This document shows, piece by piece, positions 53,958 to 63,287 of a DNA stretch of 64,000 nucleotides. Position 1 is the first letter of the stretch, and each line of letters opens with the position of its first letter. This DNA is from Dechloromonas denitrificans (lineage in GTDB: Bacteria; Pseudomonadota; Gammaproteobacteria; Burkholderiales; Rhodocyclaceae). The notes under the pieces were generated by a model that was given only the letters and a program-made list of their open reading frames with translations, did not search any database and was not told the origin of the DNA. The DNA is taken from contig NZ_CP075185.1 in the NCBI RefSeq assembly GCF_020510685.1, positions 2,418,001 through 2,482,000 of the forward strand. The letters are read 5' to 3'. The position numbers were made by a program, and so were the translations under genes.

Positions 53958-56900
53958 GCTGTTTCCAGGGTGCTCAGTGCTTCATCATAAGCGAAGCGTG
54001 AAATTTGTTGTCCCAGACGCTCCAGGACGACCGGCTCCAGCACCCCGGCCAGGACGCTCCGGTTTTCCTCGAAATAGTGCCGTGCAGCGATATCGTCGGC
54101 CGCCAGCAACACCTTGAGCCGGGCCAGCAGGCGCCGCGGACTGACCGGATCGGGCAATGCGAGCGCCGGAGGAACGATGGCCTCCGGCGTAGCGAGGAGC
54201 GCCACGATGTCGTTGATCAAACGGGGCAGTTCCTCGGCCAACTGGTCCAGGTGAACCTGGGCAGCTTGCAGAACGGGATCCTTGAGCGACCTTTCCAGTT
54301 CGGTGGCAAGCCGTTGAATAGCGGCCGCCCCGATGCCGCCAGCTCCCCCCTTCAGGGAATGGGCGCAGGACTCGGCCTCGCGAATGTGCTGTTGCGCGAG
54401 GTGGTCACGTAATTTCTCCACGTCATCGCGATGGCCATCGGCAAACAGTTGCAAGATCCGCAAATAGGAGGAAATTTTGCCGCGAACGATGTTCAGTCCG
54501 GCATCGACATCGAGACCTTCAATGTCTCTCAGCCTCGCCTCCAACAACGGATTACTGTCCTGGGGCATCTCGGCGCGGGGCAAAACATCGTCTTCCGGCA
54601 CACTTTCTTCACGGCGCGGGAGCCAGTGAAGCAGCGCATCGATCAGCGCCTTCGGGTCGATCGGCTTGGCGACATGATCGTTCATGCCCGCCTCCAGGCA
54701 TAACTGACGATCCTCGGCAAAAGCATTGGCGGTCATCGCCAGAATCGGCAGTTCGGAGCGGCCGGGCAAGGCGCGAATCCGCCGGCAAGCTTCCAGACCA
54801 TCCATGCGCGGCATCTGAATATCCATCAGGATCAGTTCATAGGCATTGGCGCGCGCCATATCGACGGCCATCTGGCCATCCTCGGCCAGATCGACCGAGA
54901 CGCCGGAGTCGTGCAGCAGTTCAAGCGCCACTTCCTGATTCACCCGATTGTCCTCGGCCAACAGAATGCGACGACCCTGCAACTTGCTGCGGACATCGAC
55001 AATGCTGATCTCCGGGCTTGTCGGTTTGAGCAAATAGCCGGGCTGAGTACGCGCGATCGCATCAAACAAGCTGGAGGGGGTGGCGGGCTTGCTGAGTATT
55101 CCGTCGATATCGCGACTCGCGGCTACCCTGGCCAGGTAATCGCGCCCCGGCACCGTCATCAGAATGATGCTCGGGTGCTCTGCCGGACAGGCCTGACGCA
55201 GCTTGCGCGCGGTCTCGATACCATCCATCCCGGGCATTTCGGCATCGATCAGGACCAAGCCAAAATGCCGGTCTGAACGCGCCGCCTCGACCACCTCGCG
55301 CACCGCATCGGAACCGCGGGCCGCCGCAGAAACCTCGAGGCCGAATCGGGCCAGGGTCTGCATGATCGCTTCACGAGCCTCCGGCAGATCGTCCACCACC
55401 AAGGCCCGCGGTTCGGCCATGCCGATCTTCGGGATATCCGGGACGCCTTGGCCATTGAGCATCAGCAAGGGCACCTCGACCCAGAAAGTACTCCCCTTGC
55501 CGGGTTCGCTGACGACCCCCACGGCCCCGCCCAGCAATTCCGCCAGGCGCCGGCTGATGGCCAGCCCCAGTCCGGTGCCGCCAAACTGGCGGGTGGTCGA
55601 ACTATCGGCTTGTTCGAACGCTTGGAATATCCGCGATTGCTGCTCAGCAGTCAGACCGATGCCGGTATCGCAGACCTCGAAGCGGACGTGCAACTGACTG
55701 GCCGAGCGGCTGACCGCTTTAGCCCTGAAGACGACGCTCCCCGTGTGGGTAAATTTGACGGCGTTGCTCGCGAAATTGACCAGAATCTGCTGCAGGCGGA
55801 CGCTGTCGCCCCGCAGCACGAACGGCAGCTCCGGATCGATGCGCACGACGAGCTCGATCCCTTTTGCGGCGACCGCCTCGCCAACCAGATTGGCGATGTT
55901 CTTGAAGAGCTCGTCCAGCTTGAACTCGACGCTCTCCAGGCTCAATTTGCCGGCCTCGATCTTCGAAAAATCGAGAATGTCGTTGATGATGCTCAGCAAG
56001 TGCTTGGCGGCATCGGTAACCTTGTCGAGCTGTTCGATCTGCCGCGGCAGCACCGCCTCGCGCCGAAGCAGATGGGTGAAACCGATGATCGCGTTGAGCG
56101 GCGTCCGGATCTCATGGCTCATGTTGGCCAGGAATGCACTCTTGGCTGCATTGGCCGTCTCGGCAATCTCCTTGGCCTCGGCCAGTTCGGAGGTCCGGTC
56201 GCGGATCATCTCTTCGAGATGGTCGCGGTGGCGGATCAACTCGTTTTGCGCGCTGCGATGCTCGGTTATGTCGTAGGCGACGCCGAGCACCCCGATCAGC
56301 GTGCCATCCGCCGCCCGCATCGGCGTCTTGGTCGTCTCAAAAAGACCGCGGTAGCCATCGGCCTTGAAGGTCAGCCACTCTTCATTGACCGAAGAGTGGT
56401 TCGAGCTGGCCGCCAGTCGGTCCTTGCTGCGGAAGAAATCAGCCTGCTCGCGATCGACGAAGTCGTAATCGGTCCGGCCAATGACGGCCGCTTGGGCGGC
56501 ACCGAAAAATCGCTCGAAAGGCGGGTTACAGGCCAGATAGACCCCGTTCGGATCCTTGAGCCAGACCAATGCCGGAATCGTTGCAAACAGCGTTTGCAGA
56601 CGCGTCCGTTCGAATTCGAGTTCCGAGAGCGTTTTCTGCAGATTGCTGTGGATCTGGAGCAGTTCCAACTCGACGCGCCCGGTCAGGGTGAACATCACGG
56701 CGGCAAAGGCAACCAGGGTAATGGCGGTAATCAGCGGCACCAGAACCAGCAAGCGCTTGGTGCGCTGCAACTGCACATCACCGTCTTCACGAATGTGGTC
56801 ATTCAGCGTTTTGAGATCATCGAGCAGAAAATCCTGACGTTGCTGGAGAAAATCGATGGCGTTCACCAGCGTCCGCACCGCGACATAGTATTCGCCGCCC

Positions 56901-57355
56901 TCGCTGACATTCAGGCCTTCACCGAAGCGGCGCAGCAAGGATTTCTCCTGCAGACTGCTTTCGCTGAAAGCCGGATTGGCCAACTGCCCCTTGATGCCAT
57001 CGATTTCCCGCCGGATCAGCTGCCAACTACCGGCAATGGCATCCGCCTGGGTCGGCGCTTCCCTGGCCACCCCGTCAAGCAGCCGGTCGAAATCGTTCAC
57101 CGAGGCTTCCCAGCTCTTGCGCTGCTTGATCAGTTCCGGCGTCGATAGCAGGCGCTCCGTGTGGTACTTCAAGGCCAGGACGGATTTATAGGCGTCCTCC
57201 ACGGCGCGCTGGCGGGCGACGACCGCGCTGTAATCGAAAGCCAAATAGGCGACCGCCACCCCGCTCAGCAGCGCCCCGAGGATGAGCACGGCGAACCCAT
57301 ACAGCGAGATATTCCGGATGCTTCGTGGGTTTTTGATCACAACCTGACCTGCCAT
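53954..57355 (-). CDS. Hybrid sensor histidine kinase with two receivers and Hpt domain
   Basis: A 1133-residue inner-membrane phosphorelay kinase. Membrane helices at about 18-40 and 203-225 enclose a periplasmic sensor of some 160 residues. Then PAS (about 250-370), HisKA with His414 in [12 protein letters not shown], ATPase domain with NAVKFTHTG and [10 protein letters not shown], receiver 1 (about 650-765, Asp704), receiver 2 (about 810-930), and Hpt with [17 protein letters not shown] near 1010. ATG 57355 shares one base with the binding protein's stop (TAATG), which selects it. No known family name; a BarA/ArcB-like architecture. Confidence 0.92.
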   Translation of the reverse strand: MAGQVVIKNPRSIRNISLYGFAVLILGALLSGVAVAYLAFDYSAVVARQRAVEDAYKSVLALKYHTERLLSTPELIKQRKSWEASVNDFDRLLDGVAREAPTQADAIAGSWQLIRREIDGIKGQLANPAFSESSLQEKSLLRRFGEGLNVSEGGEYYVAVRTLVNAIDFLQQRQDFLLDDLKTLNDHIREDGDVQLQRTKRLLVLVPLITAITLVAFAAVMFTLTGRVELELLQIHSNLQKTLSELEFERTRLQTLFATIPALVWLKDPNGVYLACNPPFERFFGAAQAAVIGRTDYDFVDREQADFFRSKDRLAASSNHSSVNEEWLTFKADGYRGLFETTKTPMRAADGTLIGVLGVAYDITEHRSAQNELIRHRDHLEEMIRDRTSELAEAKEIAETANAAKSAFLANMSHEIRTPLNAIIGFTHLLRREAVLPRQIEQLDKVTDAAKHLLSIINDILDFSKIEAGKLSLESVEFKLDELFKNIANLVGEAVAAKGIELVVRIDPELPFVLRGDSVRLQQILVNFASNAVKFTHTGSVVFRAKAVSRSASQLHVRFEVCDTGIGLTAEQQSRIFQAFEQADSSTTRQFGGTGLGLAISRRLAELLGGAVGVVSEPGKGSTFWVEVPLLMLNGQGVPDIPKIGMAEPRALVVDDLPEAREAIMQTLARFGLEVSAAARGSDAVREVVEAARSDRHFGLVLIDAEMPGMDGIETARKLRQACPAEHPSIILMTVPGRDYLARVAASRDIDGILSKPATPSSLFDAIARTQPGYLLKPTSPEISIVDVRSKLQGRRILLAEDNRVNQEVALELLHDSGVSVDLAEDGQMAVDMARANAYELILMDIQMPRMDGLEACRRIRALPGRSELPILAMTANAFAEDRQLCLEAGMNDHVAKPIDPKALIDALLHWLPRREESVPEDDVLPRAEMPQDSNPLLEARLRDIEGLDVDAGLNIVRGKISSYLRILQLFADGHRDDVEKLRDHLAQQHIREAESCAHSLKGGAGGIGAAAIQRLATELERSLKDPVLQAAQVHLDQLAEELPRLINDIVALLATPEAIVPPALALPDPVSPRRLLARLKVLLAADDIAARHYFEENRSVLAGVLEPVVLERLGQQISRFAYDEALSTLETA

Positions 57356-58836
57356 TATCGATTCACGTTCAGCGAGGCCTTGTAGTAGGCAATCTGCTTG
57401 TCCCGGCCAAGCCGCTCGGTAATCTTCTCCCATTCCTCGGCCGCCCGGTCGAGCGCCTCTTTCGGCTTCATCTCGCGGTTGACCGCCTTGGCGACGAACT
57501 CGTCGGCGACACGGTAATACTCCCCGGCACCGGGAATGGTTATGTCGTAGACGACATTCGCGTTCGATAGCGACTGGGTGATTTCCTCAAGATAGGCTTT
57601 GGCCGACTCGGTCGAAAATCCTGACTGATTCCACGAGGCGGGATCTTCAAAATGCGAGCGACGCGACGGGTTGACCGCGGTTCCGCTGATCGCCGTCAGT
57701 TTTTTGGTCAGTGCTTTCGAGGTCATGTGGGCGGCAAACTCAAAGGCCAGGGCTTTGTTCTTCGAAGCCTTGCTGACGAAGAAAGTCCAGTTGCCGCTGA
57801 TCGAAGAGACCTGATTCGGCCGCTCGTCCCAGTGGCCGCTTATCGCGTTGAAAACTTCGCCACTGCCCGGAATCTGGCTGTAGCCGATCTTGTCCTTGAC
57901 CACCGAGGCCGGCGAGTTGACCGCATGCACGCCCATGTCGGCCCAATCGATAGCCATCACCGTCTGCCCGGAAACGAAACTGTTGCGGACGTCGTGGCCG
58001 GCAAAATTGACCATGCCCGGCGGGCCATATTTCAGCGTGTCGACCCACACCTGCAAAGCCCGGACGAATCCAGGATTGTTGATCCGCGGCTTTAAGGTAT
58101 CGGGGTCGAAGTAGTAGGCAGGATCGTCGGGATGCTTGGCAAAAGCCGCCGCCTGGGCAAAGAACTGGAGCATCGAGATATCGCCCTTGACCCGGTTGCC
58201 GGCAACGCCATAGCCCGGCTTGCCATTGCCATTCCAGTCCCAGCCGGTGAAAAACTCGGCAATGTCGCGATAGGCTTTCCACGTTGCGGGTGGCGCCAGG
58301 TCATATTTGTACTTTTTCTTGAATCGCGCCTGAAACTCCGGGTTGGCGAAAATATCCTTGCGGTAATAGAGATTTATGCAATCGCCATCATAAGGCAAGC
58401 CGTAGGCGACGTTATTCCATGACAAGACCGTATTGCGGTAGATCGGCAGCACATCGTCCCAGTCGATCTTCCGCTTGATCGCTTCAGGAACCGGCTCGAC
58501 ATACCCACCACTGAGAAGCGTGCCGCTCCACATCGAAATGACGACGTAGATGTCGAAATTAGCATCCGCCGACTTCAGCGACTCATCGATTTTCTCGATA
58601 GTCTCGTTCCAGCCCGGCGTCAGCACCCGGACCTTGGCACCGGTCTTCTCCTGGAAATTCTCGACTTCATCGAGAATCGGCCCGCGAATCAGACGGGCAT
58701 CGAGTTTGGGCACAATCAGCGAAATCGATTGCCCTTCGAAAGGTCGCGCCAACGGCTTGGTCGGCGCTTCGCCTGGTTTCTCGCCACAACCAAACAAGGC
58801 GGCAAGGACGACAAGGCAGATGCTGATTCGTTTCAT
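57355..58836 (-). CDS. Extracellular solute-binding lipoprotein (sugar-type)
   Basis: A 493-residue family 1 binding protein. Signal sequence with lipobox ALFGC (Cys17 is the lipid anchor). [20 protein letters not shown] and the central sugar-type fold follow; residues [10 protein letters not shown] and [20 protein letters not shown] suit ligand binding. No ABC permease or ATPase gene is nearby. Instead the kinase follows by one-base overlap. It likely presents a ligand to the kinase's periplasmic domain, as LuxP does for LuxQ. Strong GGGAGGGAG site upstream of ATG 58836. Confidence 0.88.
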   Translation of the reverse strand: MKRISICLVVLAALFGCGEKPGEAPTKPLARPFEGQSISLIVPKLDARLIRGPILDEVENFQEKTGAKVRVLTPGWNETIEKIDESLKSADANFDIYVVISMWSGTLLSGGYVEPVPEAIKRKIDWDDVLPIYRNTVLSWNNVAYGLPYDGDCINLYYRKDIFANPEFQARFKKKYKYDLAPPATWKAYRDIAEFFTGWDWNGNGKPGYGVAGNRVKGDISMLQFFAQAAAFAKHPDDPAYYFDPDTLKPRINNPGFVRALQVWVDTLKYGPPGMVNFAGHDVRNSFVSGQTVMAIDWADMGVHAVNSPASVVKDKIGYSQIPGSGEVFNAISGHWDERPNQVSSISGNWTFFVSKASKNKALAFEFAAHMTSKALTKKLTAISGTAVNPSRRSHFEDPASWNQSGFSTESAKAYLEEITQSLSNANVVYDITIPGAGEYYRVADEFVAKAVNREMKPKEALDRAAEEWEKITERLGRDKQIAYYKASLNVNR

Positions 58837-58960
58837 GCTGACTCCCTCCCCACGAGAGCTACAAATATGCCAAACGGCTTTTTATGGCAAGGCGAACGAT
58901 CCGGATCGCCCTGATCGCCGCGGGTGACGCAATAGACTTGTATATTTGATACTTCGGTCG

Positions 58961-59014
58961 GTGGAAAATCAACCGTTGATTTGAGCAAAGTGGAAAAATC
59001 AACAATCGATTGAC
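58961..59014. promoter_or_regulatory. Two tandem operator-like repeats upstream of the binding protein operon
   Basis: GTGGAAAATCAACCGTTGATTTG at 58961 is matched by a second copy beginning GTGGAAAAATCAACAATCGAT at 58990; the two GTGGAAAA starts are 29 bp apart, close to three helical turns. Each copy holds an inverted repeat (AATCAAC and GATTg/t). They lie 125-178 bp before the operon's first ATG, in the 58837-59048 gap. Binding protein unknown. Confidence 0.55.
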
Positions 59015-59048
59015 ATTTTGCCGGCAAACCCAAACCGCAGCACAGCGA

Positions 59049-59579
59049 TCAGTCCTCGCCGGAAGCTTCCGGGAACAGCACGTCGGTAAAACCAAAGCGT
59101 GAGAAATCGCGGATGCGCGAGGGGTAAAGCCGACCGATCAGATGGTCGCATTCGTGCTGCGCCACCCGCGCATGAAAACCACTGACCGTCCGGTCGATCG
59201 CCTGGCCGAACGGATCGAAACCCTGGTAACGAATGCGGCCGTGACGGGGGACCTCGCCGCGCAGACCGGGCACCGACAGACAGCCTTCCCAGCCCAGCTC
59301 TTCCTCGGCGCCGAGCGGCGTGATCACCGGGTTGATCAGAACGGTTTGCGGAACCGACTCGGCATCCGGGTAACGTTCGCTCGTCTCGAAACCGAAAATC
59401 ACCACCTGCAAGCCGACGCCGATTTGCGGCGCGGCGAGGCCAACGCCGTCAGCCGCACGCATGGTCTCGAACATGTCGTCGAGCAACTGGCGAAGCTCCG
59501 GCGTATCGAAACGCAACACCGGGGCGGCCAGTTGCGTCAGGATAGGATCTCCCATGCGGAGAATGGCTCGGACGGTCAT
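59049..59579 (-). CDS. def: Peptide deformylase
   Basis: A 176-residue metalloenzyme removing N-formyl groups from new proteins. Motif 1 [10 protein letters not shown], motif 2 EGCLSVPG with metal Cys, motif 3 QHECDHLIG with the two His. ATG 59579 is the family start; the frame is open upstream but not coding. Not adjacent to fmt, so perhaps a second or lone copy. Confidence 0.94.
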   Translation of the reverse strand: MTVRAILRMGDPILTQLAAPVLRFDTPELRQLLDDMFETMRAADGVGLAAPQIGVGLQVVIFGFETSERYPDAESVPQTVLINPVITPLGAEEELGWEGCLSVPGLRGEVPRHGRIRYQGFDPFGQAIDRTVSGFHARVAQHECDHLIGRLYPSRIRDFSRFGFTDVLFPEASGED

Positions 59580-59668
59580 CGCAAAAACCTCGTTACGCTT
59601 AGCTGGAAACCGCCAATTTTGCGTCAATAACGCCGGGGCAAGGCAAAATTTCTGCTGACGGCGGGCGA

Positions 59669-60022
59669 TCAGACCAGCACTTGGCGCGTGGCGGCGAAAA
59701 AATGGTGAATCTGCTGTTCGATTCGACGATCGGTCATCACCTCCGGCCTTCGGCCATGCGGACAAGGCAGCCCGGGGGTGGTGCCAAACAGCCGGCAGAT
59801 CAGCGGGCGTTCCGCATAAACCTGGCAGCCCTCTTCGCCCAGGTGCGGACAGCTCAGATCGGCCAGCGCCGCCTCATGAACGGCACGGCTCTTGACCGGC
59901 AAGCGGGCCATCTCTTCGCTGGAGGTGGTCACCGGCCCACAGCAATCGTGACACCCCGGCAGGCAGGCGAACGACGGAATATGTCGGCGGAAAAACCTGA
60001 TCTTCTGGCTGTCTGTGGTCAC
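59669..60022 (-). CDS. YkgJ-family cysteine-cluster protein
   Basis: A 117-residue protein with a cysteine cluster (CLPGCHDCC near 20-28, C59, C67, C75, C86) that probably binds zinc or iron-sulfur. Function unknown. GTG start at 60022 overlaps the MFS stop by four bases. Confidence 0.8.
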   Translation of the reverse strand: MTTDSQKIRFFRRHIPSFACLPGCHDCCGPVTTSSEEMARLPVKSRAVHEAALADLSCPHLGEEGCQVYAERPLICRLFGTTPGLPCPHGRRPEVMTDRRIEQQIHHFFAATRQVLV

Positions 60023-61257
60023 TGATTACCTTGCGCGGAGATCCCCATGTTCTCGGGGCACACCGCAAGAATAGCAGCGCTTTCGGCCGCTTCGCTCTTT
60101 TCGACAAGCTTCAGCAGCAACAGCAGCGCAGTACCGACCACCATCACCGCCGCCGCGACGTAGAGGCCGACCGCGTAACTGCCCAGACGCACAGCGAGCC
60201 AGCCGGTGAAGGCCGGCCCGATGATCTGGGCGGCCCCGTAGGAAAGGGTCATCTTGCCCATCATCTTGGCCGGGCGCGTCGGATAGTAGCGACCGGCCAT
60301 GCTCAAGACCAGACTGACCATGCCGATGAAGGTGCCGCCGAAGAGCAGTGCGCCGAACAGCGAAGCCAGCAGGCCGCCGAGCATGACCGGTAGCAGGATG
60401 CCGATGATCTGCAGCACGGCGGCGAGGATCAGCGCATTGAGATCGCCGGTTCGCCGGGCGATGAAATCCCAATTGATGCAGGCTGGCGCCGCCCCGATAC
60501 CGATGGCGAGAAAGACAAGATTGCCCTGCCCGGCCAGCCCCGGCAGTTGATTGATGATGGCGACGATGAAGGTCGCGCTGACCACATAGCCGAAACCGGC
60601 GCAAAAATAGGCGGCCATGAATAGACGCATGAAAGTCGGGCTGGGCGGATTGTCTTCCATCTTTTGCCCGCTCTTGGTCAGCGGACTGCGGTCCGGCGCC
60701 GGCAGCCAGCGCAGCGCCGGAACGAGCAGCAGACAGCCGATCGCCGAGAAGGCGAACCATTGCTCGCGCCAGTCCAGCCAGTGGCTCATCAGGCCGACCG
60801 CCGCCGCGCAGCCGGCGATGCCGATGCCGATACCGGAAAAATGGATGCCCAGTTCGCTGCGATGATTGTGGCGGATCAGCCAGTTGAGGATCAGGCCGGT
60901 GCCGAACAACATCCCGGCCGCACTGCTCAAACCGGCGAGGAAACGGGACAGCGCCCAGACGATGACGTTATCGGTCAGGCCCATGACAACCGTGCTGAGC
61001 ACCGCCAGCACCATGCCAATCCGGTACAGGCGATCCTTCAGTACCAGATCGCTGATCAGCGAGGCGAGCAAGGCGCCGCTCAGATAACCGGCGTAGTTCA
61101 GCGCCGCCAGCCAGCCGGCGGCAGCGACGCCCAGCCCTGCCTGCTGCTGCATCAGCGGCAGCAGCGGCGTGTAGGAAAAACGGGCGACGCCAAGCACCAG
61201 AATCAGGCTGAAGATACCGGCGCCGAGCACCTTGATGCGTTCTCTCTGTGGGCTCAT
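60019..61257 (-). CDS. MFS transporter, YbfB/YjiJ family
   Basis: A 412-residue inner-membrane transporter with about 12 hydrophobic helices. The N-terminus (LGVARFSYTPLLPLMQQQAG) matches the YbfB/YjiJ family, usually sugar or drug efflux of unknown substrate. GGA before ATG 61257. It is transcribed divergently from a LysR regulator 99 bp away, which probably controls it. Confidence 0.88.
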   Translation of the reverse strand: MSPQRERIKVLGAGIFSLILVLGVARFSYTPLLPLMQQQAGLGVAAAGWLAALNYAGYLSGALLASLISDLVLKDRLYRIGMVLAVLSTVVMGLTDNVIVWALSRFLAGLSSAAGMLFGTGLILNWLIRHNHRSELGIHFSGIGIGIAGCAAAVGLMSHWLDWREQWFAFSAIGCLLLVPALRWLPAPDRSPLTKSGQKMEDNPPSPTFMRLFMAAYFCAGFGYVVSATFIVAIINQLPGLAGQGNLVFLAIGIGAAPACINWDFIARRTGDLNALILAAVLQIIGILLPVMLGGLLASLFGALLFGGTFIGMVSLVLSMAGRYYPTRPAKMMGKMTLSYGAAQIIGPAFTGWLAVRLGSYAVGLYVAAAVMVVGTALLLLLKLVEKSEAAESAAILAVCPENMGISAQGNQ

Positions 61258-61310
61258 TGGAGCTTCCTTATGGTTTGTCGGCACCACGATATCCGCTGTA
61301 ACATATCCGT

Positions 61311-61342
61311 ACAATTGAATTGTTCAGAACGAACCGTTCGTT
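61311..61342. promoter_or_regulatory. Two palindromes between the MFS and LysR genes
   Basis: ACAATT-G-AATTGT at 61311-61323 and AACGAA-CCG-TTCGTT at 61328-61342 lie next to each other in the 99-bp divergent gap. The first has the T-N11-A type shape of LysR sites. They are likely operators for the adjacent regulator. Confidence 0.5.
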
Positions 61343-61356
61343 ATTGGAGATACGTT

Positions 61357-62214
61357 ATGGAATTGATCGCCCTGCACACCTTCCGCACGGTCGTCGAGGA
61401 AGGCGGCATCCTCGCCGCCTCGCGCAAGCTGAATACCGTGCAGTCCAACGTCACCAGCCGCATCCGCCGACTGGAAGAGGAACTCGGCGCCGAGTTGTTT
61501 TTCCGCAAGGGGCGCGGCCTGGAACTGGCCCCGTCCGGTCGCGTCTTGCTCGATTACGCGCGGCGCATGCTACTGCTTGAACGGCAGACCAGCGCCGCCG
61601 TCAAGCAGGTCGGCGAAAGCGCCGGCGAACTGCGCATCGGGGCGATGGAAACCTTTGCCGCACTGCACCTGCCGAAGGCGCTCAAGGCGGTGCGCGCGAC
61701 GCATCCGCGGGTCGAACTGCGGGTCGTCACCGACACCAGCGCCGCGCTTGCCGAGCGGGTGCTGGCCCACAAGCTCGATTGCGCCTTCATCGCCGGGCCG
61801 GTCGTGCATCCGGCCTTGCAGTTCGAGTTGCTGGTGATCGAAGAGTTGGTCCAGATCTGCGCCATCGGGGCCAACCCGGTAGTGCAACCGCTGATCCTCT
61901 TCCGCGAAGGCTGCGCCTACCGCGCCCGCGCCCTCGCCTGGCAACGAGCGATGGGCCACGCCGTGGCCGATGCGATGGAGTTCGGCACCCTGGAAGGCAT
62001 TCTCGGTTGCGTATCGGTCGGCCTCGGCTGGACCTTGATGCCACGCCGGGTAGTCGAGCAATCTCCGCATGCCGCCGACCTCGTCATCGAAACGCTGCCC
62101 GACGACATCGCTCAGGTGCCGACCGGCATGATCTACCTGCGCGATGCGCCGCCGATGAACGTTCTGAACACCCTGGCCGAAGCCGTGGCCGCCGCAGCCC
62201 GCCCGAAAAACTGA
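61357..62214 (+). CDS. LysR-family transcriptional regulator
   Basis: A 285-residue regulator. N-terminal winged helix (FRTVVEEGGILAASRKLNTVQSNVTSRIRRLE), then a periplasmic-binding-like effector domain from about 88. Close in plan to regulators adjoining MFS efflux genes (PtxR/CrgA-like). GGAG before ATG 61357; the long upstream open frame in antisense of the transporter is not coding. Confidence 0.92.
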   Translation: MELIALHTFRTVVEEGGILAASRKLNTVQSNVTSRIRRLEEELGAELFFRKGRGLELAPSGRVLLDYARRMLLLERQTSAAVKQVGESAGELRIGAMETFAALHLPKALKAVRATHPRVELRVVTDTSAALAERVLAHKLDCAFIAGPVVHPALQFELLVIEELVQICAIGANPVVQPLILFREGCAYRARALAWQRAMGHAVADAMEFGTLEGILGCVSVGLGWTLMPRRVVEQSPHAADLVIETLPDDIAQVPTGMIYLRDAPPMNVLNTLAEAVAAAARPKN

Positions 62215-62278
62215 CGTATCATCCCGGCCCTGAAAAATGGCTGTTCGAGACTGAAATGCTGACGAGTTTTGCCAAGCG

Positions 62279-62560
62279 ATGAGCAATCCAAAACCCTGGT
62301 ATCTGTATTTGATCGAATGCGTGGACGGCAGCATCTACACCGGCATCACCGTCGACGTCGAGGCCCGCTACGCCGCCCACCGGAACGGCAGCGGAGCGCG
62401 CTACACGCGTTCGCACGTCCCGGCCAGACTGCTCGGATTTGAAGTCCACCCCGACCGGTCAACGGCGTCACAAGCCGAATACCGCGTCAAGCGGCTGAGC
62501 GCCACCGAAAAACGCCGCTTTGCCGGTACGCTGATGCTCCCGGAAATCACCCTGCCCTAA
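62279..62560 (+). CDS. GIY-YIG nuclease-fold protein (YhbQ/UPF0213 family)
   Basis: A 93-residue single-domain protein: WYLYLIECVDGSIYTGITVD, then ARYTRSHVPARLLGF, and Glu in SQAEYRVKRLS. Members act on DNA structures in some species. 65 bases after LysR, followed by the HugZ-like gene after one base. Confidence 0.9.
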   Translation: MSNPKPWYLYLIECVDGSIYTGITVDVEARYAAHRNGSGARYTRSHVPARLLGFEVHPDRSTASQAEYRVKRLSATEKRRFAGTLMLPEITLP

Positions 62561-62561
62561 C

Positions 62562-63206
62562 ATGCAAATCGCCATCGCCTCCGCCATTCACCTGTTGCAC
62601 GCGACACCCCACGCGGTGCTCGCTGCCCACTCGACGCAGTTGCCCGGTTACCCGTATGCCACGGCCGTGCCGCTGGTCGTTGACGAAGCGCAGCGACCGC
62701 TGCTGCTGATCAGCAGCCTGGCGGAACACACGAAGAATCTGCTGGCCGATGGCCGGGCGAGCCTCGCCGTCAGCGAGACCGCACCGGCAAATATCCAGAA
62801 CGCGGCGCGCATCACGCTGCTCGGCGACTTCGCGCGATGCGAGCCGACCGCGGCGACCGTCGCCCGCTATCTGCGCTTTCAGCCGGATGCCGGGCAATAT
62901 CTGCAGCTCGATTTCATGTTCTTCCGGATGCAGGTCAAACGGGCGAGGTTTATCGGCGGCATCGGCAAAATGGGCTGGCTGGATTCAGCCGACTGGGACC
63001 AGCCGAACAGCATTACCGCCGAGCACGAGGAAGAACTGCTGGCAGCCGCCGCTGCACTCGCCGCCCCGGGCATCCGCTTGCTCGGTATTGACTGCTACGG
63101 CGTCGACTATCTGTCGGCCGGCAACCGGCAACGGCGGTGCTTTGAGGCGGCGCTATCGGCGGATGAATTGGCCAAAGCGCTGCCCGACCTTGTCCGCCGC
63201 CTGTAA
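62562..63206 (+). CDS. HugZ-like/pyridoxamine 5'-phosphate oxidase-fold protein
   Basis: A 214-residue split-barrel protein. Residues about 15-120 match the PNPOx-like flavin or heme-binding fold (VLAAHSTQLPGYPYATAVPL, LLISSLAEHTKNL); the C-terminal domain (ITAEHEEELLAAAAAL, LLGIDCYGVDYLSAG) matches HugZ heme-utilisation proteins. It may oxidise heme or act as a flavin oxidoreductase. Confidence 0.82.
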   Translation: MQIAIASAIHLLHATPHAVLAAHSTQLPGYPYATAVPLVVDEAQRPLLLISSLAEHTKNLLADGRASLAVSETAPANIQNAARITLLGDFARCEPTAATVARYLRFQPDAGQYLQLDFMFFRMQVKRARFIGGIGKMGWLDSADWDQPNSITAEHEEELLAAAAALAAPGIRLLGIDCYGVDYLSAGNRQRRCFEAALSADELAKALPDLVRRL

Positions 63207-63287
63207 ATCCGTGAAGACCGCTACAGTCTGACTGAACTGAAGGCGGCAAGAAGACTCTGACCCCGGTCAATTTGTCCTCTGCGAGTC

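Noticed and set aside
60664..61356. Plus-strand extension upstream of the LysR gene
   Set aside because: Antisense to the MFS transporter; the LysR start is set by GGAG and the winged-helix N-terminus.
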